Of a stretch of DNA of 33,290 nucleotides, positions 6,378 through 14,399 are shown in pieces. This DNA is from a virus. The position numbers and the translations under genes are program-made. The notes beneath the pieces were generated by a model, which was not told the origin of the DNA, did no database searches, and worked only from the letters and a program-made list of their open reading frames with translations. Position 1 is the first letter of the stretch; each line of letters starts with the position of its first letter. The stretch covers positions 1 through 33,290 of IMG/VR virus record IMGVR_UViG_3300033143_003383. One strand, written 5' to 3'.

Positions 6378-6869
6378 ATGGAACACTTAAAAGCACTATT
6401 CAAAGTGCGCGACGAACATTTCACTACACATTCGACTAAAATCCTTAATGAAATTAGAACCACGTTGGAATGCGTCACAAACTTCTTAGCCGATGTTGAC
6501 GATAGTATATCCCAAGGTGCTATAACGTGGGAAGAAGCGACGTTAATGGACGACTTAATGATTGTTCTTGGTAGTGTCAATTATAAACCCGGCACCACCC
6601 CTTATGTTAATGGTGTACAGGTTCCCATTACAGAAGAAAATTGCGCAGAAATTCAACAACTAGTTCATATGTCATTACCACTTGAATTGGTTATTTCGAA
6701 CGATAGGGAAGAAATAATGAAGTATCTGTATTCAGAAATCGAAGGGTTTGAAAATATGGAAGATATGGTGGAAGCCGTAACACAATCCGATGTAGAATTT
6801 GACTTATCAGATTTAACCGAAGAACAAAGACAGGCGCTAAAATTTTCAACTGTTAAAGGTGGACATTAA
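6378..6869 (+). CDS. Hypothetical protein between primase and UvsY-like genes
   Basis: Not recognised. 163 residues, acidic, mainly helical, with a central loop rich in Gly, Pro and Thr (YKPGTTPYVNG). No cysteine cluster, P-loop or membrane segment. The ATG at 6378 follows AAGG with good spacing. Its position in a replication-recombination operon suggests a DNA-metabolism accessory role, but this is context only. Confidence 0.7.
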   Translation: MEHLKALFKVRDEHFTTHSTKILNEIRTTLECVTNFLADVDDSISQGAITWEEATLMDDLMIVLGSVNYKPGTTPYVNGVQVPITEENCAEIQQLVHMSLPLELVISNDREEIMKYLYSEIEGFENMEDMVEAVTQSDVEFDLSDLTEEQRQALKFSTVKGGH

Positions 6870-6872
6870 ACT

Positions 6873-7331
6873 ATGAGTTTGGTACCGCAACTTGGCAAGG
6901 ACTATGTAAAACTACCAGATATATTGGACCAGTTCACCAACGACTTGATGCCCGCCAAGGAACAATACAGTAACGAAGGAAAACTTTTGGAAAATTGTCT
7001 TAGTAAAAATTCTGCACAGATGCATTATTACGACGAACGAAGAATTAGGTTACATTCATTAGTGAAGTTCTTTCGGATGGAGGTTGACCGTGTTCGTGGC
7101 GTATGGTACACAAAGTATAATGAGAACTATTCCCGCACACTATCAATCCAAATGATTAACAAATACATTGATGCCGAACCCGAATACCTTAATGTATATA
7201 AAATATTAATTGAAGTTGAAGAAGTATACGAAGACTATATATCTGTCGTGGATACTTTTAAGCAACGTCACTACGAGTTAACGAATATGTCGAAACTCCG
7301 AATCGCTAATTTGGAATTTTCCGAAATATGA
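6873..7331 (+). CDS. uvsY: UvsY-like recombination mediator
   Basis: T4 UvsY loads the recombinase UvsX onto single strands covered by gp32. This 152-residue helical protein has the size and arrangement of UvsY (137): an N-terminal helical segment, LLENCLSKNSAQMHYYDERRIRL in the position of the T4 YSKWLNKHSSIKKEM region, a YYxxR-like linker with YTKYNENYSRT, and an acidic helical C-terminus. The clearest argument is context: it overlaps the uvsW gene by 4 bases, and uvsY and uvsW are neighbours in T4-like phages. Sequence similarity to T4 UvsY is only weak by eye; a profile comparison would settle it. Confidence 0.6.
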   Translation: MSLVPQLGKDYVKLPDILDQFTNDLMPAKEQYSNEGKLLENCLSKNSAQMHYYDERRIRLHSLVKFFRMEVDRVRGVWYTKYNENYSRTLSIQMINKYIDAEPEYLNVYKILIEVEEVYEDYISVVDTFKQRHYELTNMSKLRIANLEFSEI

Positions 7332-8821
7332 CAAAAATATGTAAGATAGTATTAGTAGATGAAGTTAATTGTGCATGCCTTGGGTTGTCCCGCGACCATA
7401 TGGCTTACTTTTATGAAAAATATGGAATTCATACTGAAGGTTATTTCTTCAGCCCCAAATTCCAATTAGGTTCTTGGGACGGTAAGATAAGATATTTCCA
7501 TAAAACTGGAAAGACCTTTATAACCTTGTTGGATGAAATAGTACCAAGCATTGTTGATTTGGGCTATGAGATAGAACTACAAGATAAAAGAAAATCACTA
7601 CCTGTTACACCAAAGCCCATAGATGAAAAATTCTTTTCGCATATTAACGACGACGATGGCAAACCATGGAAAGTTCGCGACTATCAGGTCGATATGGTTA
7701 ACGCGTTGTTGTCCGCAGGTAATGGTATAGGTATCGCAGGCACGGGCGCAGGTAAAACTTCTATGTGTGCTGCTTTGGCACTTACGTATGAACAGACGGG
7801 CAATCTCCGCTCCATAATTATTGTACCAGATACAACACTGACAGACCAAACTAGAAAAAGCTACGAGGCATTCGGTTTAGATGTTGGTGAATATAGCGGC
7901 GCACAAAAAGATTTAAAACATAAACACGTGGTTGCTACATGGCAAACGCTTCAAAATAACCCACAAGTTATCACCGAATTCCAAATGGTCATCGTAGATG
8001 AGTGTCAGGGCTTACGTGGTCCTGTGCTAACGAAGTTATTGAATGACCACGGCAAGCATATATCCTATCGTTTTGGTGTCACAGGAACGCTGCCAGAAGG
8101 CGAGAGTGATGCAATTGCAGTAAGAATCGCAGTCGGTAGTGTACGATATGAAATACCAGCCCACGAATTGATAAAAGCAGGGCACTTATCTACGCTTGAT
8201 ATTGATATTGTAGAATTGCACGTAGATTTAAGAAAGGAATATGACTTGTTTAAGGAACAAGTGAAAGATGACCCCGAATTAAGTAAAACGACGTATGCGA
8301 AGTTTAAAAGTTCATACTTTCCCAATTTTACGTCCGAAAAGAAGTTTTTACACTCACAACCCTCACGCCTAGATTGGATTGCGAACGACTTAGTTAATAG
8401 GTCGATGTTGTCCGGCAACGTCTTATGTTTAGTTAACGGTGTACCCTTCGGTAAGAAACTTGCAGCGAAAATTGACAACGCGGTTTTCTTACATGGTCCA
8501 GACGGAACAGAAGTCCGCCAAGAAATCTATTCACGGTTTAAAGATAATGATAACCTAATTGTAATTGCAACAGTAAACATTGCAGGTACAGGTTTGGACA
8601 TAACACGCATATTCAATTTGGTATTGGTCGATATTGGTAAATCATTTATCCGTGTTATACAAGCGATTGGTAGAGGGTTGCGTAAAGGTGGCGATAAAGA
8701 CCATGTGTTTGTGGCGGACATCTGCTCCGATTTAAAATACAGCAAACGCCACAGTACAAAACGTATATCGCACTATAAAAATGCTAAGTACCCGTATAAG
8801 AAAAGAAGTGTTGACTATTGA
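7328..8821 (+). CDS. uvsW: UvsW-type DNA/RNA helicase (SF2)
   Basis: Recombination helicase that unwinds R-loops and migrates branched DNA, helping the switch from origin- to recombination-dependent replication. 497 residues against 503 in T4 UvsW. The N-terminal substrate-recognition domain includes FSPKFQLGSWDGKIR (41-55), a UvsW hallmark. The motor follows: RDYQ (Q motif, 117-120), Walker A GTGAGKTS (138-145), DECQ (224-227), VTGT (251-254), and the motif VI region QAIGRGLRKG (445-454). Start ATG at 7328 overlaps the upstream stop. The end of the gene contains a sigma70-type promoter for the next gene. Confidence 0.95.
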   Translation: MTKICKIVLVDEVNCACLGLSRDHMAYFYEKYGIHTEGYFFSPKFQLGSWDGKIRYFHKTGKTFITLLDEIVPSIVDLGYEIELQDKRKSLPVTPKPIDEKFFSHINDDDGKPWKVRDYQVDMVNALLSAGNGIGIAGTGAGKTSMCAALALTYEQTGNLRSIIIVPDTTLTDQTRKSYEAFGLDVGEYSGAQKDLKHKHVVATWQTLQNNPQVITEFQMVIVDECQGLRGPVLTKLLNDHGKHISYRFGVTGTLPEGESDAIAVRIAVGSVRYEIPAHELIKAGHLSTLDIDIVELHVDLRKEYDLFKEQVKDDPELSKTTYAKFKSSYFPNFTSEKKFLHSQPSRLDWIANDLVNRSMLSGNVLCLVNGVPFGKKLAAKIDNAVFLHGPDGTEVRQEIYSRFKDNDNLIVIATVNIAGTGLDITRIFNLVLVDIGKSFIRVIQAIGRGLRKGGDKDHVFVADICSDLKYSKRHSTKRISHYKNAKYPYKKRSVDY

Positions 8822-8839
8822 TTAATAATGGTCTATAAT
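8811..8839 (+). promoter_or_regulatory. Sigma70-type promoter
   Basis: TTGACT (8811-8816), a 17-base spacer, and the consensus TATAAT (8834-8839). The -35 lies in the last codons of uvsW. Predicted start near 8846, giving a short A-rich leader before the ATG at 8869. It carries no TTAGGTTA motif, unlike the promoters at 26-30 kb. Confidence 0.8.
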
Positions 8840-8868
8840 ACACAAATAACAATAATAATAAAAATAAT

Positions 8869-9354
8869 ATGCTAATATTTGACGAAAACAACGACGCAAT
8901 ATTGCTGGACTGTATACAAGGTCCAGTATTATCCCAATACATGTATGTCCTCGATTTAAATATGATGGACTTTACACTTTCCCCGCTTTTAGTATTTGAG
9001 GAAGTTATCTGCCCGACGATTACGCTTCGCGTGCGCGGGTTTACTTTCGACTTACCCGCCAACTGGAATATTCTTATATCCGATGAGGAAACTTATCAAC
9101 TGGATGTAGTAGAGATATCCGAACTGGCAGGTAAGGAATTTAAGGCGCTTGTGTATGGCATGGACATGGTGAACGTAGAATTGGAACCAATCCAAGTAAT
9201 TGACTATAAAATAAATCATCAAAATGTGGGACCGTCTTTGAACAAGTATCAAATGCTTTGCCACCCAATAGACCCAACCTCTTGGGTTAATGTCGCGCCG
9301 TCCGATGCGTATAATAAATACCTTAAAGACAAAGTCGTTGGCGATATAATATAA
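8869..9354 (+). CDS. Hypothetical protein under its own promoter
   Basis: Not recognised. 161 residues, rich in beta-forming hydrophobic residues: an acidic N-terminus (FDENNDAILLD), alternating hydrophobics to about 70, a segment with RVRGFTFDLPANWNILI, and a C-terminal part with WVNVAPSDAYNKYLK. No catalytic motif. The leader is A/T-rich with no clear ribosome binding site. A consensus sigma70-type promoter directly upstream suggests early, strong expression. Confidence 0.7.
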   Translation: MLIFDENNDAILLDCIQGPVLSQYMYVLDLNMMDFTLSPLLVFEEVICPTITLRVRGFTFDLPANWNILISDEETYQLDVVEISELAGKEFKALVYGMDMVNVELEPIQVIDYKINHQNVGPSLNKYQMLCHPIDPTSWVNVAPSDAYNKYLKDKVVGDII

Positions 9355-9364
9355 GGAGAACCAA

Positions 9365-9955
9365 ATGAACAAAAATGTTGAAGAAAAAGAAACAATAACC
9401 GTTGAAGAATATCAAGCTTGGATTACAGGCTTATATCGTGGTATCGGTAGTGCTGAACCAAGCAAAGAAAGTTTGGACTTGATTGCAGAAATGGCAAGTA
9501 AAATCGCGCCTGATGTACAATACCCATCGATTCCTTGGACTATACCTACACCAACCTATGAACAACCAGACGAAACACCGTGGTGGGAAAATCAACCTAT
9601 GTGTGGCACTGTCGGACAAGATGGCGGCAATATAACAATAGGCGACAATACAACAATCGGCTTCACTGATGTAAATGGTATCGCACCATCTAGTATTGCT
9701 ATAGGTGATTTCGCCTCTGGCTGTGGCGACTATGGTGCATCGCCTATTGGTACGTATGCGCCATACCCAGTCCAAACATACGGCGGTAAAACGCCTGAAG
9801 TAAATAATGCAGTAGTTGAGCAATATTGTGCGGAAGATATATTAGCTAAAATTCGTGAACGGTCTGTAAAGAACGAAGTCAGCATAGACAACACTCCTTC
9901 TACAAAAGATAGACTTGTCGCAATCAAAAAGAAATTAATGAAAGGAAATAAGTAA
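9365..9955 (+). CDS. Hypothetical protein with an AWI/AWL-type N-terminal domain, paralogue of the next gene
   Basis: 196 residues of unknown function. The N-terminal 45 residues (EEYQAWITGLYRGIG... then PSKESLDLIAEMASKI) align with the N-terminus of the next gene (AEFRAWLSGVEELQ... PSADQWKLIREKIDGI), so the two share a domain. The middle is rich in Pro, Gly, Thr and Trp and probably disordered or beta-structured (GGNITIGDNTTIGF), and the C-terminus is basic and helical. AAGGAG precedes the ATG at 9365 with good spacing. The role is unknown; the shared domain followed by a low-complexity linker suggests a binding module plus tail. Confidence 0.75.
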   Translation: MNKNVEEKETITVEEYQAWITGLYRGIGSAEPSKESLDLIAEMASKIAPDVQYPSIPWTIPTPTYEQPDETPWWENQPMCGTVGQDGGNITIGDNTTIGFTDVNGIAPSSIAIGDFASGCGDYGASPIGTYAPYPVQTYGGKTPEVNNAVVEQYCAEDILAKIRERSVKNEVSIDNTPSTKDRLVAIKKKLMKGNK

Positions 9956-10398
9956 TGGCTGGTAGGAGAAGAGTAAAAAAACAAACACTGGCGGAATTCC
10001 GCGCATGGCTTAGTGGTGTGGAAGAATTGCAACCAGAAGCTTGGGCACCGTCTGCCGACCAATGGAAATTAATACGCGAAAAGATTGATGGTATAATTGA
10101 GCCAAAGTCTGCGGTAGATGCATCCGCATTGGCAAAGATGCTTGAAGGCTATATTAAACCTACAAGTAACCCCGCATTTAATGTTATGCCAGTACAAGGA
10201 AACCCACATCAAATGACCGCTGCGCATATTCCACCGCCACCACCACCTGCGGGTGGGGTTCCTGCTGGTCAAGTTATGACGGCGCAAGATAAGCCGCCAG
10301 TGCCAGTAATGCCAGTACAACCGCCAGTAGACCTTAGTGGTCCTGCTACGCCAAATTTGGACACTAGTGATGGAAGTTACGACAGCAGCTTCTCTTAA
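9955..10398 (+). CDS. Hypothetical protein with N-terminal paralogous domain and proline-rich tail
   Basis: 147 residues. N-terminus basic (RRRVKK), then the domain shared with the preceding gene: AEFRAWLSGVEELQPEAW followed by PSADQWKLIREKIDGI (about 14-48). From residue 75 the chain is proline-rich, including a run of six prolines (PPPPPPAGG) and repeated PVMPVQ/PVQPP, so probably disordered. The ATG overlaps the previous stop. The last 29 bases overlap the start of the DnaE-like N-terminal gene. Confidence 0.75.
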   Translation: MAGRRRVKKQTLAEFRAWLSGVEELQPEAWAPSADQWKLIREKIDGIIEPKSAVDASALAKMLEGYIKPTSNPAFNVMPVQGNPHQMTAAHIPPPPPPAGGVPAGQVMTAQDKPPVPVMPVQPPVDLSGPATPNLDTSDGSYDSSFS

Positions 10399-10930
10399 TA
10401 CTGAACTTACTGAAAGGCTTCTTTGGTACGATGGCGATTCGACGGTTAACGCCGATGAACTTTTACATGCTATATTGAATCGTAAAAGTACTAAAGGACT
10501 TTATGTAAGTGAATTAACACCAGACATTGAACAATACAATAGAAGCGTAACGTTAAAGTCGGAAAGGATTGGTATAAAAGAGAACATACGTCCATTATCA
10601 TACGACTGGCGCATACCCGATGAATATAAGAACATCAATATTACAGAATACGTTGTGGCAAAATTAATGGAACAATCCCCAAACGATGATAAATTAGCAC
10701 TTCGTGCGCAACGCGTAGCTGACGAATTGGAATTATATAAAAAGCTTGAATTAATGGATGTGTTACGTACTTTAATTTTTGTTATAAATACCCTTATAGA
10801 AAATAATGTGGTTTGGGGAGTTGGACGCGGAAGCAGCGTTTCTTCTTATGTTTTATACTTGATGGGCGTGCACGACGTGGACAGCTTTAAGTATGGACTA
10901 AATATAGAAGAATTCTTAAGAACCGAATAA
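10370..10930 (+). CDS. DnaE-like (family C) DNA polymerase alpha, N-terminal palm fragment
   Basis: 186 residues from the ATG at 10370, which overlaps the upstream gene. The C-terminal half aligns with the palm entry of bacterial Pol III alpha: the QRVADELELYKKL helix, then VVWGVGRGSSVSSYVLYLMGVHDVD (GRGS loop at 142-145), then KYGLNIEEFLRTE. In DnaE this is followed at once by the PDxDxDF catalytic strand. Here the protein ends at that point, and the continuation (MDIDIDF...) is encoded 9.3 kb downstream at 20197. No PHP domain is present in the N-terminal half, which is unlike DnaE. Alone it lacks all three catalytic Asp residues, so any polymerase function would need the second fragment in trans. 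Confidence 0.8.
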   Translation: MEVTTAASLNTELTERLLWYDGDSTVNADELLHAILNRKSTKGLYVSELTPDIEQYNRSVTLKSERIGIKENIRPLSYDWRIPDEYKNINITEYVVAKLMEQSPNDDKLALRAQRVADELELYKKLELMDVLRTLIFVINTLIENNVVWGVGRGSSVSSYVLYLMGVHDVDSFKYGLNIEEFLRTE

Positions 10931-10947
10931 TATATGTGGAGATTATA

Positions 10948-11331
10948 ATGGGTAAAAAAGTACGAAGTGCAAAAGGAGCGATTGTAGATTTTGACTTAAT
11001 GCAAATTAAGAAACAAATTGCATCATCACCAGCGCCACTTGAAGTAAAAGCTCGCCAAGATTTTATTGAAAACAGATTAAAGCGCAGAATAAAAAAAGCA
11101 CAGAATGTAGTTGACGAAACCAACAAAGACGTTGCCCCTGAATTACCAGAGCCAGCTGCCACTGTTGACGAATCGCACATCGAAGAAGATACTAAGGAAG
11201 TTGTATCAGAAGCACTTGCAGCTGTAGAAGAAAGTGTTGAACCTGTCAAGGAAGAGAAAAAGAAAGTAGTTAAAAGAAAAACGACTAAACAAGTCGCTCG
11301 ACCTAAAAAAGAACCACAGGAATCAGAATGA
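10948..11331 (+). CDS. Conserved-looking basic/acidic small protein
   Basis: Function unknown. The ATG at 10948 is preceded by GGAG at 6-7 bases, so the GTG at 10936 is rejected. 127 residues. The N-terminal 55 (GKKVRSAKGAIVDFDLMQIKKQIASS... then ARQDFIENRLKRRIKK) form a compact-looking segment. The rest is alternating acidic and Lys/Arg-rich low complexity (DVAPELPEPAAT... EEKKKVVKRKTTK) and is probably disordered. I have the impression that this N-terminal pattern is widespread in T4-like phages of marine bacteria, but could not check. The stop overlaps the next ATG. Confidence 0.7.
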   Translation: MGKKVRSAKGAIVDFDLMQIKKQIASSPAPLEVKARQDFIENRLKRRIKKAQNVVDETNKDVAPELPEPAATVDESHIEEDTKEVVSEALAAVEESVEPVKEEKKKVVKRKTTKQVARPKKEPQESE

Positions 11332-11639
11332 TATTAAAACCTCTAGGAATACGATTTACATTTAAGTTTGTAGACAAAGTTGTCATCCGCACAGACTTAG
11401 AAAAACGCAGAACGCAATTCGAAGAAACCACAGAATTTGGTTTCACCATGTCAAGTTATGACGAAAGCGCCAAACAACCACGCTGGGTTATCGTTGAAAA
11501 TTGCGGTCCTGATATTACAGAATTCAAATCTGGCGATAAAGTACTCATCGAATCATTAAAATGGTCAGAAGCTGTCGAATTTGATAATGATACATTCTGG
11601 TATAGTGATGAAACTGTTGTTATGGCGGTAGAAGACTAA
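11328..11639 (+). CDS. GroES-like co-chaperonin (gp31-like), tentative
   Basis: 103 residues, the size of GroES (97) and T4 gp31 (111). The pattern fits the GroES fold: ILKPLGIRFTFKFVDKVVI at the start (compare IRPLHDRVIVKR), a central polar stretch where the mobile loop would be (TQFEETTEFGFT), then WVIVENCGPDITEFKSGDKVLIESL, which resembles the VGxG...VKVGDKVLF core. It ends with an FWYSDETVVMAVED strand like the C-terminal ESDILAIVE. T4 gp31 works with host GroEL to fold the capsid protein, a plausible role here. The match is by pattern only and could be a different small beta-barrel. Confidence 0.5.
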   Translation: MILKPLGIRFTFKFVDKVVIRTDLEKRRTQFEETTEFGFTMSSYDESAKQPRWVIVENCGPDITEFKSGDKVLIESLKWSEAVEFDNDTFWYSDETVVMAVED

Positions 11640-11651
11640 TCTTCTAAGATT

Positions 11652-11659
11652 GATAAATA
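11652..11659 (+). promoter_or_regulatory. T4-type late promoter (GATAAATA)
   Basis: GATAAATA, one mismatch from TATAAATA, 22 bases before the ATG at 11682, with a GGAG ribosome binding site between them. Confidence 0.55.
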
Positions 11660-11681
11660 CTATTTCAAATGGAGATTTGTT

Positions 11682-12572
11682 ATGGGATTTGTTTTCTTTC
11701 TGGCGACTAGCGCAGCATTACTGGCTACGGTCGCAGGTTACTTTAGTATATATGGATTAGCATCTATTTTTTCTGGTTGGTTTTGGGAAATTATTGCTAT
11801 GGGTATTGCTATTGAATATGGTAAGTTGGTTGCAGTATCGTACATATATCGGTATTCGTTTTTAGAATCACGGGGAAGTAAAGCATACGGGTACATTGGT
11901 ATTGGCATTATGATGTTGATAACCTCCGCAGGCATATTCGGCTTCTTATCGCAAGGCTATCAACAAGATACGCTTGGTCTTAAACAACAAGAGCAACAAA
12001 TTGAACTACTTACATCCGAACAAGAAGAACTGATTGCGTTTAAGAATGAAAATATTCTACGTAAAAAGCAAATCGACGACGATATTGCGTCACTACCAAA
12101 CAACTATATTACGGGTCGCCAACGGCTACAGAAGTCGTATGGTCCAGAATTAGAAACCATTCGTACTGATATTGCTTCATATACGAAACAGATAAGTAAC
12201 AAGACCTTAGCGGTATCGAAACTAAAACAAGAAAAGTTAATCACTGAAGTTCATATCGGACCAATCATCTTTATCGCCGGTGCGTTTGACACCGATACTG
12301 ACGAAGCCGTTAAGTGGTTAATCCTTATGTTAATCTTCGTGTTCGACCCACTAGCTGTTTGGTTAACACTTGGAACTAATAAGGTTCTTGTGTATAACGC
12401 AGGCGGTGTTAAAAAACATCTACATGAAAATCATGATAAGATTGTCGCGTCCCCTCCGAAACAGCCGAAGTCGAAACCAGTAGTTAAAGCTAAAGCGGCT
12501 GTGCATGGTCATAGTGATACAGATACAGCATCAAATAAACTACCAGCTCATTCATTGCGGAAGAATAAATAA
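11682..12572 (+). CDS. Membrane protein with central coiled coil
   Basis: 296 residues, function unknown. Hydrophobic segments at about 2-28 and 33-52, a third at about 70-88 (YIGIGIMMLITSAGIFGFL), then a long Gln/Glu/Lys-rich coiled-coil region (about 95-190). Two further hydrophobic stretches follow at about 195-206 and 216-238 (LILMLIFVFDPLAVWLTL), then a basic, Lys/Ser/His-rich tail. The arrangement suggests an inner-membrane protein with a large helical loop. Late-type promoter and GGAG upstream. Candidate roles such as lysis timing, envelope remodelling or superinfection exclusion are guesses. Confidence 0.75.
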   Translation: MGFVFFLATSAALLATVAGYFSIYGLASIFSGWFWEIIAMGIAIEYGKLVAVSYIYRYSFLESRGSKAYGYIGIGIMMLITSAGIFGFLSQGYQQDTLGLKQQEQQIELLTSEQEELIAFKNENILRKKQIDDDIASLPNNYITGRQRLQKSYGPELETIRTDIASYTKQISNKTLAVSKLKQEKLITEVHIGPIIFIAGAFDTDTDEAVKWLILMLIFVFDPLAVWLTLGTNKVLVYNAGGVKKHLHENHDKIVASPPKQPKSKPVVKAKAAVHGHSDTDTASNKLPAHSLRKNK

Positions 12573-12585
12573 CCTTTTAAAGTAG

Positions 12586-12614
12586 TTGACAACAGCTTAC
12601 TGATGTAGTATTAT
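12586..12614 (+). promoter_or_regulatory. Sigma70-type promoter for the clamp loader operon
   Basis: TTGACA (12586-12591), a 17-base spacer, and TATTAT (12609-12614). Start near 12621; the leader carries TTGGAG 9 bases before the ATG at 12642. Confidence 0.75.
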
Positions 12615-12641
12615 TCTTCGATAAATTGGAGAATAATAATA

Positions 12642-13577
12642 ATGATAAACAGTTCCAAGCATCTTCTATGGTGCGAAAAGTACAGACCAACCACGCTTGA
12701 TGAATACGTATTCCACGATGAAGGGCATAAAAAAGCATTCAGTCAGATGGTCGCGGATAAAACAATCCCTCACCTTTTACTATCCGGTGTTCAGGGTTCA
12801 GGCAAAACAACAATAGCGCAGATATTAATTGATGAAATTGGATTTGAATCCGCAGACGTTTTAGTAATCAACGCTTCCGATGAAAACTCCGTTGACCACA
12901 TGCGCGATGTAATTAAGGGTTTCATTAGCACATTCGCCATGGGTGGTTTCAAAATCATATTGATGGAAGAAGCAGATTACTTATCACAACCCGCACAGGC
13001 GGTTCTTCGTAAGTACATGGAAGACCCAATATCACAAGCGCGTTTTATATTGACATGTAACTATGACCATAAAATAATGCCTGCTTTAAAATCGCGGTCA
13101 CAACACTATAGATTCAAAGCTGGCAACAAAAACGACATCACTGAATTTTGTGCAAAGATTCTAATTAGTGAAGACATAACTTTCGACCTTGATAAACTCG
13201 ACAAGTATATCGCCGTTGGATATCCAGACATCCGCAAGATTGTAAATTTATTACAACAGAATTCTATTTCTGGACAGTTGATGTCCTTCGTGGGTGCAGC
13301 AGAAGCAGGCGACTATAAGTTCGCCCTATTAGATTTAATAGCTGCTGATAAGTGGGACGACGCCCGCCACCTCGCGTGCACCAATGTAGCACCAGAAGAA
13401 TGGACAGCAGTATACCGCTTCCTATACGAAAACTTAGACAAGTCATCTAAGTTCAAGAATAAAGAAAATTGGGAAGTGGGTATGATAACCATCGCTAACC
13501 ATCTATACAAAAACAGTATTGTTGCAGACCCAGAAATCAATGCAGCAGCAATGTTTATTGAACTGTCGCAGGTGTAA
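12642..13577 (+). CDS. Sliding-clamp loader large subunit, T4 gp44-like
   Basis: AAA+ ATPase that loads the gp45 clamp, which serves both DNA polymerase and late transcription in T4. 311 residues against 319 in gp44. Seen: WCEKYRPTTLDEYV near the N-terminus (RFC box II type), Walker A GVQGSGKTT (49-57), Walker B IILMEEAD (105-112), sensor 1 FILTCNY (135-141), and the SRS clamp-loader motif (151-153, usually SRC, with the Arg finger). The C-terminal helical collar follows. Its own sigma70-type promoter precedes it. It is separated from the gp62-like gene by one small gene. Confidence 0.95.
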   Translation: MINSSKHLLWCEKYRPTTLDEYVFHDEGHKKAFSQMVADKTIPHLLLSGVQGSGKTTIAQILIDEIGFESADVLVINASDENSVDHMRDVIKGFISTFAMGGFKIILMEEADYLSQPAQAVLRKYMEDPISQARFILTCNYDHKIMPALKSRSQHYRFKAGNKNDITEFCAKILISEDITFDLDKLDKYIAVGYPDIRKIVNLLQQNSISGQLMSFVGAAEAGDYKFALLDLIAADKWDDARHLACTNVAPEEWTAVYRFLYENLDKSSKFKNKENWEVGMITIANHLYKNSIVADPEINAAAMFIELSQV

Positions 13578-13579
13578 TC

Positions 13580-13918
13580 ATGGCTAGACGTAAGAAACCC
13601 GAAAATGAAACCGAAGAACAAGCAGACCTTCGGTTACAATTAGAATCAATCGCAAACCATGCCAACCGCAGTGAAAAAACTGCGTGGAAGCGTAAGCTTA
13701 AAAACATGGAAGCTTTGTTAGAACAATTACACCCGATAGAAGAAAAGATTCTTACTATCATAGCAGAAGAAAAACAACCTATGCTTGATAAGATTGCAGA
13801 CCTTCGTGGTGTTATGGTTAAGGAATGCATTCACCCATACGAACACCTTATTAAAAAGGATGGTTATGTTGAATGTAAATTTTGCGGTAAGAAGATGAGA
13901 ACGCCTGATGGTAGCTAA
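13580..13918 (+). CDS. Small coiled-coil protein with C-terminal zinc-ribbon-like motif
   Basis: 112 residues, not recognised. The first 80 are highly charged and helical (coiled-coil pattern LRLQLESIANHANR, LKNMEALLEQLHPIEEKIL). The C-terminus has CIHPYEHL, then YVECKFCGKKM, giving Cys/His ligands followed by C-x2-C that could bind zinc. It starts 2 bases after gp44 and overlaps the gp62-like gene by 11 bases, so it is made with the clamp loader. Possibly a nucleic-acid-binding accessory protein; a function is not assigned. Confidence 0.7.
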   Translation: MARRKKPENETEEQADLRLQLESIANHANRSEKTAWKRKLKNMEALLEQLHPIEEKILTIIAEEKQPMLDKIADLRGVMVKECIHPYEHLIKKDGYVECKFCGKKMRTPDGS

Positions 13919-14399
13919 AAAGAAAACATACAAGATAGACCTTTTCCCGATGTTAAGTAATATCAGCACCAAAAACGTTGGATACTACGATACGCTGTCT
14001 GAAGAAAACTTAAAAGAATTTGCACCGATTGTGTTCTTGCGCTGGCTGTCTGGTTGTAAGGGTGACGCCCGCCAGATATTTTTCTTAAATGAAATGGTTA
14101 ATCCATATGTATTTCACCTACATAAGCATAAGAGATTATTATTTAACCTTATGACAGCGTCCACTTCGGGTAAAGCGCATAGGTACCAGTACATTAAAAC
14201 TAAACCAAAACTTTCGAGCACTACACCACTCGCGGTTCAAATTGTTGTTGAAATATTTGACTATAGTAAAAAGGAAGCACAAGAAGCCATTAATATATTA
14301 ACAGATGCAGACATAATTGACCTTGCGGAACAACTTGGCAGGCAGGACGCTGAAATAAAAGCCATTAAAAAAGAACTTAAAACTAAAAGAAAACGGTGA
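13908..14399 (+). CDS. Clamp loader small subunit, T4 gp62-like
   Basis: 163 residues against 187 in T4 gp62. A central segment, NEMVNPYVFHLHKHKRLLFNLMTASTSGKAHRYQYIK, resembles the gp62 region [29 protein letters not shown] in pattern and spacing. It is followed by a helical region (VVEIFDYSKKEAQEAINIL compare LLAKRYQVNTNDAINYKSIL). The Lys-rich C-terminus also fits. Location one gene after gp44 supports this, since gp44 and gp62 form the clamp-loader complex. The similarity is moderate by eye. Confidence 0.65.
   Translation: MVAKKKTYKIDLFPMLSNISTKNVGYYDTLSEENLKEFAPIVFLRWLSGCKGDARQIFFLNEMVNPYVFHLHKHKRLLFNLMTASTSGKAHRYQYIKTKPKLSSTTPLAVQIVVEIFDYSKKEAQEAINILTDADIIDLAEQLGRQDAEIKAIKKELKTKRKR

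Noticed and set aside
8065-8478. Antisense open frame of 137 codons within uvsW
   Set aside because: Composition and lack of motifs show it is a shadow of the helicase frame; no ribosome binding site or promoter.
10783-10790. TATAAATA as a late promoter
   Set aside because: It lies in the middle of the DnaE-like N-terminal coding sequence, about 160 bases before the next start; probably chance in A/T-rich DNA, though it could serve the gene at 10948.
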